Source: Salinarchaeum laminariae | Lineage (GTDB): Archaea > Halobacteriota > Halobacteria > Halobacteriales > Salinarchaeaceae | DNA: 64,000 bases | Reading direction: 5' to 3' | NCBI RefSeq assembly: GCF_023204835.1 | Contig: NZ_CP096270.1 | Location: forward strand, 62,001-126,000 | In this document: positions 8,109-16,965 of the stretch, piece by piece | Numbering within the stretch: the first letter of the stretch is position 1 | Layout of the letters: the number at the start of each line of letters is the position of its first letter | Program-made: the position numbers and the translations under genes | Notes under the pieces: model-generated | Seen by the model: only the letters and a program-made list of their open reading frames with translations | Databases searched by the model: none | Told to the model about the DNA's origin: nothing

Positions 8109-9404
8109 ATGGACGCGATCGTCATCGCCGCCGGCGAAGGAACGCGAATGCGACCGCTGACCGATCGGCGACCGAAGCCGCTCCTGCCGGTCGGGCGGAC
8201 GACGCTCGTTCAGCGGATCATGGATCAGTGTCTCGGGCCGGTCGATCGGTTCGTGCTCGTCGTCGGCTACCGGAGCGAGGCGATCCGAGAACAGGTGGGA
8301 GCAACCCACCGCGGAATCCCAGTCGAGTACGTCGAGCAGTCCGAGCCCCGCGGAACCGCCCACGCGATCGGGCGTGCGGGCGATCTCGTCGACCGACGAT
8401 GTCTCGCGCTGAACGGCGACGTGCTCGTCGACGACGACATCGTGGAGACGCTCGCCGCTGCCGGCGGGACGGCGATGGCCGTGCGGGAGGTGCCGGATCC
8501 CGAGAACTACGGCGTCGTCGAAACCGACGGCGATCGAGTCACGGGGTTGGTCGAGAAGCCCAGTGCGCCGGCCTCGAGCCTGATCAACGCGGGGCTCTAC
8601 GCCTTCGAGCCGTCGATCTTCGACGCGATCGAACGGATCGGAGCGAGCCCGCGCGGCGAGTACGAGCTCACGGACGCCATCGGTCGCGAGATCGAAGCGG
8701 GGAACGAGGTTCGCGCAGTCGAGCACGACGGGACCTGGCTCGACGTGGGGCGTCCCTGGGAGCTTCTCACGGCCACAGAGCAGGTCCTCGGCAAACTGGG
8801 TAGTAGCGAAGAGGACCAACCCGGCGGCGTGAATGGTGAGTTCGCGATCGGCGATACCATCACAGGGGGCGTGGGGCCAACTGATGACACAGAGGATGCC
8901 GGCGAGCGACGGATCGATGGCACCGTCGAGGCCGACGTCCACCTCGACGGCCCGGTGGTCGTCGAGGACGGCGCCCGCGTCCGTTCGGGCACGTACGTCG
9001 AAGGGCCGGTGGTGATGAGAGAGGATGCCGACGTCGGCCCGAACGCGTACGTCCGCGGAGCGACCGTCGTAGGCCCGTCGGCGCGAATCGGCAACGCCGT
9101 CGAGGTGAAAAACTCGATTTTGTTCGCGGGAGCGACCGTGGGACACCTCTCCTACGTCGGCGACTCGATCCTCGGCCGCGACGTGAACTTCGGTGCGGGC
9201 ACCACCGTCGCGAATCTTCGGCACGACGACGAGTCCGTGCGGACGACCGTGAACGGCGAGCGCGTCGACACCGGCCGGCGGAAGTTCGGCGTGGTCGTCG
9301 CCGACGACGCGAAGACCGGCATCGACACCAGCCTCAACGCCGGGGTACAACTCTCGACGGCGGCGCGGACCGGGCCGAGTGAAACGGTGCTGCGAGACAA
9401 GTGA
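8109..9404 (+). CDS. glmU: Bifunctional sugar-1-phosphate nucleotidylyl/acetyltransferase (GlmU-like)
   Basis: From ATG 8109 the protein has 431 residues and begins with MDAIVIAAGEGTRMRPLT, the nucleotidyltransferase signature. KPLLPVG and NGDVLVDDD follow. The C-terminal third is a left-handed beta-helix of hexapeptide repeats (VHLDGPVVVEDGARV, IGNAVEVKNS). It then ends in a GlmU-like block (DSILGRDVNFGAGT, NLRHDD). The pair of domains would make UDP-GlcNAc from glucosamine-1-P. Upstream GTG 8076 and ATG 8082 would add an unconserved tail. It follows glmM in the same direction, 144 bases away, which supports the pathway call. The nucleotide used is not certain. Confidence 0.85.
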   Translation: MDAIVIAAGEGTRMRPLTDRRPKPLLPVGRTTLVQRIMDQCLGPVDRFVLVVGYRSEAIREQVGATHRGIPVEYVEQSEPRGTAHAIGRAGDLVDRRCLALNGDVLVDDDIVETLAAAGGTAMAVREVPDPENYGVVETDGDRVTGLVEKPSAPASSLINAGLYAFEPSIFDAIERIGASPRGEYELTDAIGREIEAGNEVRAVEHDGTWLDVGRPWELLTATEQVLGKLGSSEEDQPGGVNGEFAIGDTITGGVGPTDDTEDAGERRIDGTVEADVHLDGPVVVEDGARVRSGTYVEGPVVMREDADVGPNAYVRGATVVGPSARIGNAVEVKNSILFAGATVGHLSYVGDSILGRDVNFGAGTTVANLRHDDESVRTTVNGERVDTGRRKFGVVVADDAKTGIDTSLNAGVQLSTAARTGPSETVLRDK

Positions 9405-9684
9405 GTCGGCAAGGCGCTCCACGTCGGGTAGTACGGTTCGAGATACAGGAGAACGGCCCATGGGTCGGATGCCACGGCTTCGGATCCGGGCCCCACGGCC
9501 CAGGAGCGAGGACGGTGGACGCAATTCGCCCGATCGGAATCTTCCAGTGTCACTCGAGGGGTTGAGCGCTGCGCCATCTCCCGAAACCGGCCGTGTAGCA
9601 TAGCATCCGTATATAAACCGCCGGGCGAGCGAATTCCGTGCCTGTCTAAAGGATGCGCCACGACGCAACAGATGGGATTTACGG

Positions 9685-9924
9685 ATGGGTAACTCTGCGC
9701 GGCCGGCGCTCTCAGTTCGCGTCGTCCGCTCGTTGGCCGACGCGCGCGGCGTCGATCCGATGGACCTCGGATTCAGACTCGGTGACGCTGTCGATACGGA
9801 CGCACTCGACGCGATGGACGATCACGACAGTACCGACTGGGAACTCGAGTTCGAGGTCGACGGCCACGTCGTGACTGTCGCGCCGGAGGCCCCTGTGCGC
9901 GTCGACGGCACGCCATATCGCTAA
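9685..9924 (+). CDS. HalOD1 output domain protein
   Basis: 79 residues forming a stand-alone HalOD1 domain: SVRVVRSLADARGVDPMDL, then GDAVDTDALDAM, then ELEFEVDGHVVTVAPEAPVRV. HalOD1 domains are short haloarchaea-specific output modules of two-component and other signalling proteins; free-standing copies are abundant and of unknown action. A strong TATA-like TATATAAA lies near 9611-9618, giving a leader of about 45 bases before ATG 9685. A related protein is at 40518-40844. Confidence 0.75.
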   Translation: MGNSARPALSVRVVRSLADARGVDPMDLGFRLGDAVDTDALDAMDDHDSTDWELEFEVDGHVVTVAPEAPVRVDGTPYR

Positions 9925-10056
9925 TCTGTCTGCATCGCGACGAACGGCGAGCACCACTCGCACCCGTCGAGAGCGACGCCGTCGCGTCGGAAGCGTTCAG
10001 TCCTGTGTCGCGGCCCGCTCTTCGTCGTCGCGAGCGCGCCCGAACACCTACCGCAA

Positions 10057-10224
10057 TCACTTGCCAGCCGTCTGGCGAGTCGGCTGCTCGACCGTACACC
10101 GTGGCGCCGCTTCGAGCGCAACACGACAGCCCTCACAGAGCACCACGGAGACTCGCTTGTCTTCGCGAGGAAACACGACTGTCGCGGGCGCACCAGCGCC
10201 GTCGTTGCAGTTCGAACAGGTCAT
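10057..10224 (-). CDS. Small CxxC zinc-finger protein
   Basis: A 55-residue gene. It begins MTCSNCNDGAGAPATVVF and continues with VVLCEGCRVALEAAP, giving two knuckles (CxxC at residues 3-6 and 30-33) about 24 apart and a further Cys at 43. This is the pattern of haloarchaeal zinc mini-proteins, several of which act in stress or biofilm control in other species. CTATACTATT at 10251-10260 lies 27-36 bases before ATG 10224, fitting a leaderless transcript. The gene is convergent with the HalOD1 gene. Confidence 0.6.
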   Translation of the reverse strand: MTCSNCNDGAGAPATVVFPREDKRVSVVLCEGCRVALEAAPRCTVEQPTRQTAGK

Positions 10225-10250
10225 CGACAGATCACGGAGCCCCTATGGCC

Positions 10251-10260
10251 AATAGTATAG
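10251..10260 (-). promoter_or_regulatory. TATA box of the small zinc-finger gene
   Basis: Reads CTATACTATT on the minus strand, about 30 bases before ATG 10224, the usual leaderless spacing. Confidence 0.5.
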
Positions 10261-10291
10261 GCCGGCTACCGCCGACCGTCGGCGGCGTCGC

Positions 10292-10630
10292 TCAGTGAAT
10301 CTGGTCAGCCCGCCGTCGCTCCTCGATGAACGCGAGCAGTGATTCGGCGAACTCGTCGGGATCGTACACGACGCGCTCCCGATCCGAATCGTACTCACAG
10401 AGGCCGGCGTCCGCGAGCGCCGGGAGATGGACGTGGCGGAGCAGAATCGCTGTCTCGGATTGCGTTCGGATCTGGGACGTCGAGCGGTCGATCTCGCGGA
10501 AAACTGCTGCTTCGAGTTCACTGACGGGGATGACCTCGCATGGACTCTCGACGAGTTCGCGCAGCACGAGCCGTCGGTGAGGGTTCGCAAGTGCTTGAAG
10601 CAGTTCGTCGGTGGGGACGTCTGCATCCAT
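10292..10630 (-). CDS. DUF7344-type winged-helix regulator
   Basis: 112 residues. The core LLQALANPHRRLVLRELVES is the start of the haloarchaeal ArsR-like/DUF7344 winged helix. It continues with a long helix, ETAILLRHVHLPALADAGL, and the wing EYDSDRERVVYDPD. It has no membrane segments, unlike the two related proteins at 17317-17907 and 38945-39484. Probably a DNA-binding regulator; target unknown. ATG 10630 is the first in-frame start and directly precedes the domain. Confidence 0.75.
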   Translation of the reverse strand: MDADVPTDELLQALANPHRRLVLRELVESPCEVIPVSELEAAVFREIDRSTSQIRTQSETAILLRHVHLPALADAGLCEYDSDRERVVYDPDEFAESLLAFIEERRRADQIH

Positions 10631-11172
10631 TGTGCGATCAGAGCTGGTCTAGATCTGTCACGGGACCGGCGATGGCCGTTCGGATCTGTTGTTGGGACAA
10701 CGTGATCGGGCCCCAAATGATTTCTGTCGGGTGGTAGCACATGACAGAGATGTCACTGTTCGGTCGCGGGCCGGTATAGCAGGGAGATCACCAATCGGAG
10801 ACCTCGGGAGAACCAGCGTTCTCGGCGATGGACAGTGCAGCAGAGTGACCGCACACTACTCTCGAATACCGTTCGGTGGGACCGCCGTCTGCCGTGCGTG
10901 GGATCGAAGTGGCCGCGCATACCCCTCGAATTAAGCTGCTCGTCGGTTGTGTTAACGACAGCTGGTAGCTATCCCTAGGTATCTGGCACGGAGCTGGAAC
11001 GCCAACAGCCCCACGTCGACAGCGTCCGGCCGAAACGTGCCACTACGTTTACGTGGGTAACTCCGGCCTACCGGAGTATGCAACGACGGTACTGCGGCGG
11101 TACGGTCTGGAAGGCTCTGCGTAGCTGCAACGACACCACTGGTACTCACTGGCTACCCGGCGGAGGGGGTGC
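10631..11172. other. 542-base intergenic region without a supported gene
   Basis: Frames here are Arg/Ser-rich and do not resemble haloarchaeal proteins. It contains a perfect hairpin ACTCCGG-CCTA-CCGGAGT near 11062-11079, shortly upstream of the 11173 gene, which might act as a terminator or regulatory structure. Confidence 0.45.
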
Positions 11173-11391
11173 GTGACCGTGTCCAGCGAATCGGAGTGGG
11201 AGGCGGTTGCGGACGATCCACATCCCCAGCGCGACCTGGGGTATCGCGGCGAGACGTGGGAGGTCATCTCCGTCGAGCAGCGCGGCAGCGAACACTGTCT
11301 GTTTCTCCCGCCCGAGGAGGAGTGTATCTGGCGCGAGGAGTTCGTCATCGCAGAGGCCGAGCTCGTCTGCGATCTGGCAGACGCTCGCTGA
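11173..11391 (+). CDS. Small conserved-looking acidic protein
   Basis: Seventy-two residues from GTG 11173. The sequence DLGYRGETWEVISVEQRGS and FLPPEEECIWREEFVIAEAE is acidic, Trp-containing and well structured, in haloarchaeal style, while the overlapping minus-strand frame is Arg/Ser-rich. No ATG is available in frame nearby. Function unknown; no membrane segment. It stands alone, upstream of the large membrane protein gene. Confidence 0.6.
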   Translation: MTVSSESEWEAVADDPHPQRDLGYRGETWEVISVEQRGSEHCLFLPPEEECIWREEFVIAEAELVCDLADAR

Positions 11392-11522
11392 GGGGACACT
11401 GCCTACCGATTCGATCGTCACCCTACCGCGAGCAACGACCACCGCCCCGGCAGCGAGGGCCATACTCCGCTGATCGCCAGCAAGCGGCGTGGTACGACGC
11501 GCATACTCACCGTACCAGCGCC

Positions 11523-11531
11523 ATTACAAAG
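11523..11531 (+). promoter_or_regulatory. ATTACAAAG promoter-like box
   Basis: A member of the TAACAA-like box family, 57-65 bases before ATG 11588. A small inverted repeat TTGCC-AGCATA-GGCAA lies between the box and the start. Confidence 0.35.
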
Positions 11532-11587
11532 GCCGCTAGCTTGCCAGCATAGGCAAGTTCGCGCGGTCTCGCCGCGCAGCAAATACA

Positions 11588-13408
11588 ATGCACGCGCACA
11601 ATGCTCGGCAGGAGAGCAGGCGGCCGAGGCGACGGGGAACGGCACAGAAGCTCGCGCTCGCCGTGGGGTTTCTCGCGCTGGCCGTCGGTATCGCCGCGGC
11701 GTACCGATCGCCCACCACGGGCTACGAACAGTCGATCTACCGGGCGACGCCATTCGCCTACTGGGCGGCGATCGGCGTCGCGACGCTGATCGGTGGCTGG
11801 GTTGCGGTGACCGCATCGCGTCGACGACGGGACGCGGCGCATCTACTCGTCGCGATCGCCGTGATCTCCGTGCTCGCGCTGCCCGCGATCCGGGGCTACT
11901 ACTTCTACGGCGCCGGCGACTCCCTGACCCACCTCGGCTGGGCGAAAGAGATGGATCGCGGGAGCTGGGGGCCACTCCAGAGCCTCTACCCCGGCGTCCA
12001 CCTCGGCGGCATCATCTTCGGCCACGTCGCGGGCGTCGAGCTCCGGCGAGCGCTGGTCGTCCTGCCGCTCACGGTGTTCCCACTCGCGTTCGTGACGTTC
12101 GTGAGCCTCACCGTCTCGGTCGTCTCGGATCGGCCCTGGGCCGCGACGATCGGGCTCCTCTCGGGTCTCCTGTTCGTGCCGATCAACGGGCTGACGATCC
12201 ACCCGATGGCCCATCCCTCCAGTCAGGCGATCATGCTCGTTCCGTTCGTGATCTACCTGATGATCCGGTATCTCACGGCGGAGGTGGCCGCACGCTCGCT
12301 GTTCTCCGCGAGCAGCGTCGCCTTCGGATTCGCGGCCGTCGCACTGGTCTTCTATCACCCACAGGAGACCATGGATCTCGTGGCGATGTTGCTCGCGATC
12401 GCCCTCGTGCAGTACTGCTACAGGCGGTGGAATCCCACCCATCCGATCGCGAGTCACCACTCGATCCGGGCCCACACCCTGGTCGTCGGGCTCGCCTTCC
12501 TCGTCTGGACGTTCAGACATCCGCGGGCCCGCGGGCGAACCGAGTACGTCATCAGCGGACTGCTCGGCGAGGGACCACAGACCGTGCAGCAGGCAGGGAC
12601 GTGGTCGAGCTCGCTGCAGGCCGTCGGCGGGAGCGTCGAGCTCCTCTTCCTCAAGCTGTTCGCCGTCACCGTCGTTTTCGGCGTCATCGCGGGGCTGCTG
12701 GCGCTCCGAACGTTCCGCAGCGGCACCAGCCCGACGACGCGCGACGCGCTCGTGACCTATCTCGTGGCGGGACTGATCCCACCGGGGCTGTTGATGGCGT
12801 TCGTGTTCGTCGCCGACCAGGGTGACCACTACTTCCGCTTCCTCGGCTTCCTCGCTGTCCCGATCACGATCCTCGGCGCGGTCGCGATCGCGGAGTCCGT
12901 CGAATCCCTCGGCGTCAGGAGCTCCGGTCGTACGGTCGCCATCGCTCTCTGCACGCTGTTCGCCGTGATGCTCGTCGTCCAGGCCGCAGGTTTCCACCAG
13001 AGCCCGTACATGTACAAGTCGAACCAGCAGGTCACCGACGGGTCGATCGAGGGGTACGAGACGACGTTCGACTACCGCCAGGGAGACACTGTCGTTCTGG
13101 GGATTCGCGGCGGCCCGAGACGCTACGTCGACGCGATCTACGGCACGCACGCGGCAGACAGGTCCGCCTCGCTGTCGGCGACCGGCGGCGTACGCGGCCC
13201 AGTGTTCAACGCGAACCTGACGACGGCCTACGAGTCCGACCGCTATCTCACGATCGACGACGGCGACTACCAGCGAGAGGTCGATCTGTACAAAGGGCTC
13301 CGCTACTCCGAAGCCGGATTCGAACGCCTCGAGCGCGATGCCGCTATCTCGCGCGTGATCTCGAACGGCGATCTCGAGGTCTATCGCGTGGCTGGCACCG
13401 AATCGTAG
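11588..13408 (+). CDS. Large multi-pass membrane protein, GT-C-like, surface polysaccharide-related
   Basis: A 606-residue protein. After a basic N-terminus (residues 1-20) there are about ten membrane helices up to residue about 480. The remaining 130 residues, about half of them extracellular-looking, contain a beta-rich acidic segment. After the first helix pair the acidic motif GAGDSLTHLGWAKEMDRG lies in a predicted outer loop, reminiscent of the loop acidic residues in GT-C glycosyltransferases. This supports, but does not prove, a dolichol-sugar glycosyltransferase or a polysaccharide-assembly membrane role. It sits between glmU and glmS and near the glycan cluster. ATG 11588 is preferred because no upstream start lies close to the promoter. 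Confidence 0.65.
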   Translation: MHAHNARQESRRPRRRGTAQKLALAVGFLALAVGIAAAYRSPTTGYEQSIYRATPFAYWAAIGVATLIGGWVAVTASRRRRDAAHLLVAIAVISVLALPAIRGYYFYGAGDSLTHLGWAKEMDRGSWGPLQSLYPGVHLGGIIFGHVAGVELRRALVVLPLTVFPLAFVTFVSLTVSVVSDRPWAATIGLLSGLLFVPINGLTIHPMAHPSSQAIMLVPFVIYLMIRYLTAEVAARSLFSASSVAFGFAAVALVFYHPQETMDLVAMLLAIALVQYCYRRWNPTHPIASHHSIRAHTLVVGLAFLVWTFRHPRARGRTEYVISGLLGEGPQTVQQAGTWSSSLQAVGGSVELLFLKLFAVTVVFGVIAGLLALRTFRSGTSPTTRDALVTYLVAGLIPPGLLMAFVFVADQGDHYFRFLGFLAVPITILGAVAIAESVESLGVRSSGRTVAIALCTLFAVMLVVQAAGFHQSPYMYKSNQQVTDGSIEGYETTFDYRQGDTVVLGIRGGPRRYVDAIYGTHAADRSASLSATGGVRGPVFNANLTTAYESDRYLTIDDGDYQREVDLYKGLRYSEAGFERLERDAAISRVISNGDLEVYRVAGTES

Positions 13409-13961
13409 CGCCGAGAACCGCCGACTCGTCGCGCTGCTGGACGTCGGGACCGGTTTCAATCGCTCCAGATCCCTCGTAGTCTGTTTTTCCGCTCTATTCT
13501 CCACGCACGCTCGTCCGGCCAGTGATCGGCGGTCTCGTACCCACGACCAGGAGACCCTCACTCACCAGGAAGGGTACTAGCTCCACCCTCCCGCTCACCT
13601 CCACCGTGGGTGCAATCGCCCCACTCCCCGAGAGCGACGGGGGAACGGGGTAGCAATCAGTCGGCGGCCGACTGGGATGCGAATCGTCTGACGAACGAGC
13701 AAGAGGGCAGGAGGCGGGGAGGCAGGAGAACAGGAGAGGAGGAGAGGCAGGGGGCAGGAGAACAGGAGAGGAGGAGAGGCAGGGGGCAGGAGAACAGGAG
13801 AGGAGGAGAGGCAGGGGGCAGGAGAACAGGAGAGGAGGAGGGCAGGAGGACAAGTGGATAGAGGGACGTGGGACGTGGGACGTGAATCCGCAGAGAAGCA
13901 GTCAGACGGATCGGGCGCGAACGCTGTACGAATCCAGTGGCGACCTAGAGAGCCCGCTGCG
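13409..13961. other. Intergenic region with purine-rich tandem repeats
   Basis: No gene is supported. It contains a T-run (CTGTTTTTCC near 13480-13489) that could terminate the membrane protein gene. A 32-bp purine-rich tandem repeat follows (13721-13852), then three copies of GGGACGT near 13863-13881. Open frames in the repeat are an artefact of its low complexity. Confidence 0.55.
13721..13852 (+). repeat. 32-bp purine-rich tandem repeat, about four copies
   Basis: Full units start at 13746, 13778 and 13810, with a shortened copy before (13721-13745) and a decayed copy after. Each unit begins GGCAGGGGGCAGGAGAACAG and ends GAGAGGAGGAGA; copies are identical. The period of 32 is not a multiple of three, so it is not a coding repeat. 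Confidence 0.8.
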
Positions 13962-14153
13962 TTACTCGAGCGTCGGCGCGCTCGCCTCCTCTTCGAGTGC
14001 GGCCTCTCCCTCACAGAGCTCCGAGAGCGTCATACACTCCACGCAGCCGTGGACAGTCTCGTCGTTGCCGCCGAAGACCCGGCGGAATCGGGTGCTCACC
14101 GAGGTGCCACATCGCTGGCATCGTCCGTCCGGCGCGTCGCCTGGCTGGGACAT
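13962..14153 (-). CDS. Small zinc-ribbon protein (DUF7563-like)
   Basis: 63 residues. CQRCGTSVSTRFRRVFGGND and then VHGCVECMTLSEL form a two-knuckle zinc ribbon (CxxC ... CxxC) of a haloarchaeal family usually annotated DUF7563; function unknown. A TATAACGAA box at 14179-14187, 26-34 bases before ATG 14153, fits a leaderless promoter. Convergent with nothing close; isolated. Confidence 0.75.
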   Translation of the reverse strand: MSQPGDAPDGRCQRCGTSVSTRFRRVFGGNDETVHGCVECMTLSELCEGEAALEEEASAPTLE

Positions 14154-14475
14154 GGCAGATCGGTGGGGGTCCCGGTTGTTCGTTATACAGTGCTTCCCGA
14201 CGGGAAGGGGCGTCTACGACCGAATTACCGACGTTTCGGCGACCGGTTACCGGAGGAGGTTGTGGCCATTACCCGGGGCGTTGGCTGAGGATACCGGACG
14301 GTTGTCGGTGGATACCGGGACAGTCGCCATAGGCACCTGGAGCGCGACCGAGACCCGACGCCGGGACGAAAGGGATAGAACGCTGGACAGCTCGAGGACA
14401 GCGCGAGGACAACGCGCGTCGGGAGCAGTCGGTCGATAACCAAGGGAGCCAGCCACGAGCCTCCGATCGATTCCC
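14154..14475. other. Intergenic region between divergent genes
   Basis: It holds the promoter of the minus-strand zinc-ribbon gene (TATAACGAA, 14179-14187). It also holds GATAACCAAGGG near 14434-14445, about 35 bases before the GTG start at 14476. Nothing gene-like otherwise. Confidence 0.5.
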
Positions 14476-14832
14476 GTGTCTGCACTGCTCGACCGCCACG
14501 CTCCGTACGTCGCGCCGCTCGTCCTGGGCAGACTGGCCGATACTGCCACGACGCTCTACGGACTGACGGTGGCCGGCATCTACGAGCGTAATCCGTTCGT
14601 CGCCGCGTTGATCGAGGCCTTCGGGCCGGGAGTGGGCATGCTGCTCGCGAACCTCGTCTCGATCGCGGCGATCGTGGCCGCGGTCGAGATCGGGCTCAGC
14701 GTCGCCGGCCCGGTCCGAGACGCCGTCGAGTGGCCAGTGGAGAAACACCTGCTCGATATCGGCTATTTGCCGGCGGTCATCGTTTCGTTCCTCGCGGCGA
14801 TCCACAACGTGGGCGTCATCGCGATTGCCTGA
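14476..14832 (+). CDS. Small membrane protein (DUF5658-like)
   Basis: 118 residues from GTG 14476. Three or four hydrophobic helices (residues about 8-28, 42-70 and 92-115) with few charges; LGRLADTATTLYGLTVAGIYERNPFV is the typical start of this haloarchaeal family, in which DxxTT and ERNP recur. Function unknown. No ATG is available in frame, and a promoter-like GATAACCAAGG lies about 35 bases upstream. It converges on glmS. Confidence 0.65.
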   Translation: MSALLDRHAPYVAPLVLGRLADTATTLYGLTVAGIYERNPFVAALIEAFGPGVGMLLANLVSIAAIVAAVEIGLSVAGPVRDAVEWPVEKHLLDIGYLPAVIVSFLAAIHNVGVIAIA

Positions 14833-14972
14833 GCGGCCCGTTGGTGCCAGCGTGAGCCCCGCGTCGTCGGACCGTGCTGACGGCAGGAGAGGATTCTCTG
14901 AGGTCGGTGGAATCCCGACGTCCCTGCAGCGGCTCGAACGACGCTGGCAGAGACTCAGATGCCGACTGCCGG

Positions 14973-14977
14973 AAAAA
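14973..14977 (-). terminator. T-run downstream of glmS
   Basis: Five Ts on the minus strand (CGTTTTTCCGG), 41-45 bases beyond the glmS stop. Oligo-T tracts are the usual archaeal termination signal. Confidence 0.4.
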
Positions 14978-15017
14978 CGAGAATCTTCGATGGCGGCGCC
15001 GTGACGGCGACTGCCGC

Positions 15018-16835
15018 TCACTCGACGGTGACGCTCTTCGCGAGGTTCCGCGGCTTGTCGATGGGGCGATCGAGCAGGTCAGCGACGTGGTAGGAGAGCA
15101 GCTGTAACTGGACGTTCGCGAGCAGGCCGGCGAGCTCCGGTTCCGTGTCCGGAATGGGCAGCAACTCGTCTGCGGCCTCGACGACGCTGTGACTGTCCTC
15201 GCTGGCGATGGCGATCACCGGCGCGTCCCGGGCCTGGACCTCGCGGACGTTTGCGAGCGTCTTCTCGTCGTGGCGGCCGGTGAACACCGCGACCACCGCC
15301 GTATCGTCAGTGACGAGCGCGAGGGGTCCGTGTTTGAGCTGTGCCGCGGCGAACCCCTCGGCGTGTTCGTAGGTGATCTCCTTGAACTTGAGCGCGCCCT
15401 CGAGCGCGACCGGATGGGCGACGTCCCGGCCGATGAAGAAGTGCGATTCGCGACCGTTCGCGCGGCGAGCGATGGCCCCGGCGTCCGTGTTGTCGACGAC
15501 GGTCCGGAGATTCCCCGGCAGTGATTCGAGCGCCGACAGCACTGCGGAGGTATCGTCGCTGCCAGCGCCGTCGACGTCGGCGGCCATGCGTTCGGCGAGC
15601 AGGAGGAGGGTCGCGACCTGCGAGCTGAACGTCTTCGTCGCGGCGACGCCGATCTCCGGGCCCGCACGGATGTAGAGCGCGTCGTCGGCCTCTCGCGAGA
15701 TCGTCGAGCCGACGACGTTCGTCACCGCGAGCGTGCGAGCGTCGGCGTCGGTGATCCGGCGGAGCGACTGCAGCGTGTCGGCCGTCTCGCCGCTCTGGCT
15801 AACGCCCACGACGAGCGTGCCGTGCTCCAGCGTGTTCGCAGTCTCGGCGTACTCGCCGGCGCGGTGGGCAGTCGCGGGGATCCCGCGGTGCGTGAGGAGT
15901 CGCTGTGCGTACGCGGCTGCGTGATAGGAGGTGCCACAGGCGACGAGCTGGACGCGCTCGACGTCCGCGAAGCTCCCCGGCGGGAACGCCTCGAGGTCGA
16001 CCGTGCCGCGCTCGGCGTCGATACGCCCCTCGAGCGTCCGTTCGAGCGCGTCGGGCTGCTCGTCGATCTCCTTGAGCATGTAGTGGTCGTAGCCGCGTTT
16101 TTCGGCGTCCTCGGGGTTCCAGTCGACGGTCTCGGGCGTACGGACGATCATCGCGCCGTCGGAATCCGTGATCGTATGCGTCGAGGCGGTGACCGTCGCA
16201 ACGTCGCCGTCCTCGAGGAAGACCACGCGGTCGGTGTACTCGAGAAACGCCGGCACGTCGCTCGCGAGAAAGTAGCCGTCGTCGGCGATACCGAGCACGA
16301 GCGGCGAGCCCGATCGCGTCGCGTAGACCGCGTCGCGACCGTCGACCATCGCCACGATCGCGTAGCTGCCCTCGAGACGGTCGATCGCTGCTCTGAAAGC
16401 AGCTTCAGGTCCGTCACCCGCTGCGAGACGCTCCTCGATCAGGTGGGGAACGACCTCGGAGTCCGTCTCGCTCGTGAACTCGTGCGCCGCGGCCTCGAGT
16501 TCTGTTCGGAGCTCGTCGTGGTTCTCGATGATGCCGTTGTGGACGACCGCGACGTCGCCGCCACAGCATGTGTGGGGATGGGCGTTCGCATCAGTCGGTG
16601 CGCCGTGGGTCGACCAGCGGGTGTGACCGATGCCGATCTCGCCGCTCGGGCGGCGTCGGCGGACGTCCGCGTCCAGATCGCCGGTCTCGCCCTGGCGCTT
16701 GTAGACGTCGAGACCGTCGCCGTTCTGGAGCGCAATGCCCGCCGAATCGTAGCCGCGGTACTCGAGGTTCTTGAGACCGTTCAGCAGGTCGTCGACCACG
16801 TCCGCTCGTCCGGTTCGTGCGGTGATGCCGCACAC
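15018..16835 (-). CDS. glmS: Glutamine-fructose-6-phosphate aminotransferase (isomerizing)
   Basis: 605 residues from GTG 16835. The glutaminase domain begins MCGITARTGRADVVDDLLNG, and the catalytic cysteine directly follows the initiator Met, as Ntn hydrolases require. An ATG two codons upstream (16841) would put the cysteine at position 4, so the GTG is the better start. Further motifs: HTRWSTHG, two SIS domains (GCTSYHAA-like ACGTSYHAAAYAQ; VGVSQSGETADT), and the C-terminal KPRNLAKSVTVE. It makes glucosamine-6-P from fructose-6-P and glutamine, the entry to UDP-GlcNAc. glmM- and glmU-like genes are 8-10 kb away. The TATAACAATT box at 16956-16965 implies a leader of about 100 bases. Confidence 0.95.
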   Translation of the reverse strand: MCGITARTGRADVVDDLLNGLKNLEYRGYDSAGIALQNGDGLDVYKRQGETGDLDADVRRRRPSGEIGIGHTRWSTHGAPTDANAHPHTCCGGDVAVVHNGIIENHDELRTELEAAAHEFTSETDSEVVPHLIEERLAAGDGPEAAFRAAIDRLEGSYAIVAMVDGRDAVYATRSGSPLVLGIADDGYFLASDVPAFLEYTDRVVFLEDGDVATVTASTHTITDSDGAMIVRTPETVDWNPEDAEKRGYDHYMLKEIDEQPDALERTLEGRIDAERGTVDLEAFPPGSFADVERVQLVACGTSYHAAAYAQRLLTHRGIPATAHRAGEYAETANTLEHGTLVVGVSQSGETADTLQSLRRITDADARTLAVTNVVGSTISREADDALYIRAGPEIGVAATKTFSSQVATLLLLAERMAADVDGAGSDDTSAVLSALESLPGNLRTVVDNTDAGAIARRANGRESHFFIGRDVAHPVALEGALKFKEITYEHAEGFAAAQLKHGPLALVTDDTAVVAVFTGRHDEKTLANVREVQARDAPVIAIASEDSHSVVEAADELLPIPDTEPELAGLLANVQLQLLSYHVADLLDRPIDKPRNLAKSVTVE

Positions 16836-16955
16836 GGTCACGGCACCTCCGTGGAGGTCGTCTGTGGGATCGTTGGTGGAATCATCGTGAGGTCCGGGTC
16901 CGCAGGCCGGCGCTCCCGGCCCGATCGGAACGCGCGAACCGTATCGCTGCCCCCG

Positions 16956-16965
16956 AATTGTTATA
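16956..16965 (-). promoter_or_regulatory. TATAACAATT promoter box of glmS
   Basis: About 120 bases before the GTG start, so the mRNA would have a leader of roughly 95-100 bases. Shares its core with boxes before the DegT, DUF1616, GT2 and DUF354 genes. Confidence 0.45.

Noticed and set aside
11843-13561. 572-codon minus-strand frame antisense to the membrane protein gene
   Set aside because: It is Arg/Asp-rich with no domain, and mirrors the codon bias of the real plus-strand gene, whose frame has clear membrane helices.
13494-13853. Ser/Pro/Leu repeat protein (SSCPPPLLFS) on the minus strand
   Set aside because: It is a translation of the 32-bp non-coding tandem repeat; the period breaks every frame.
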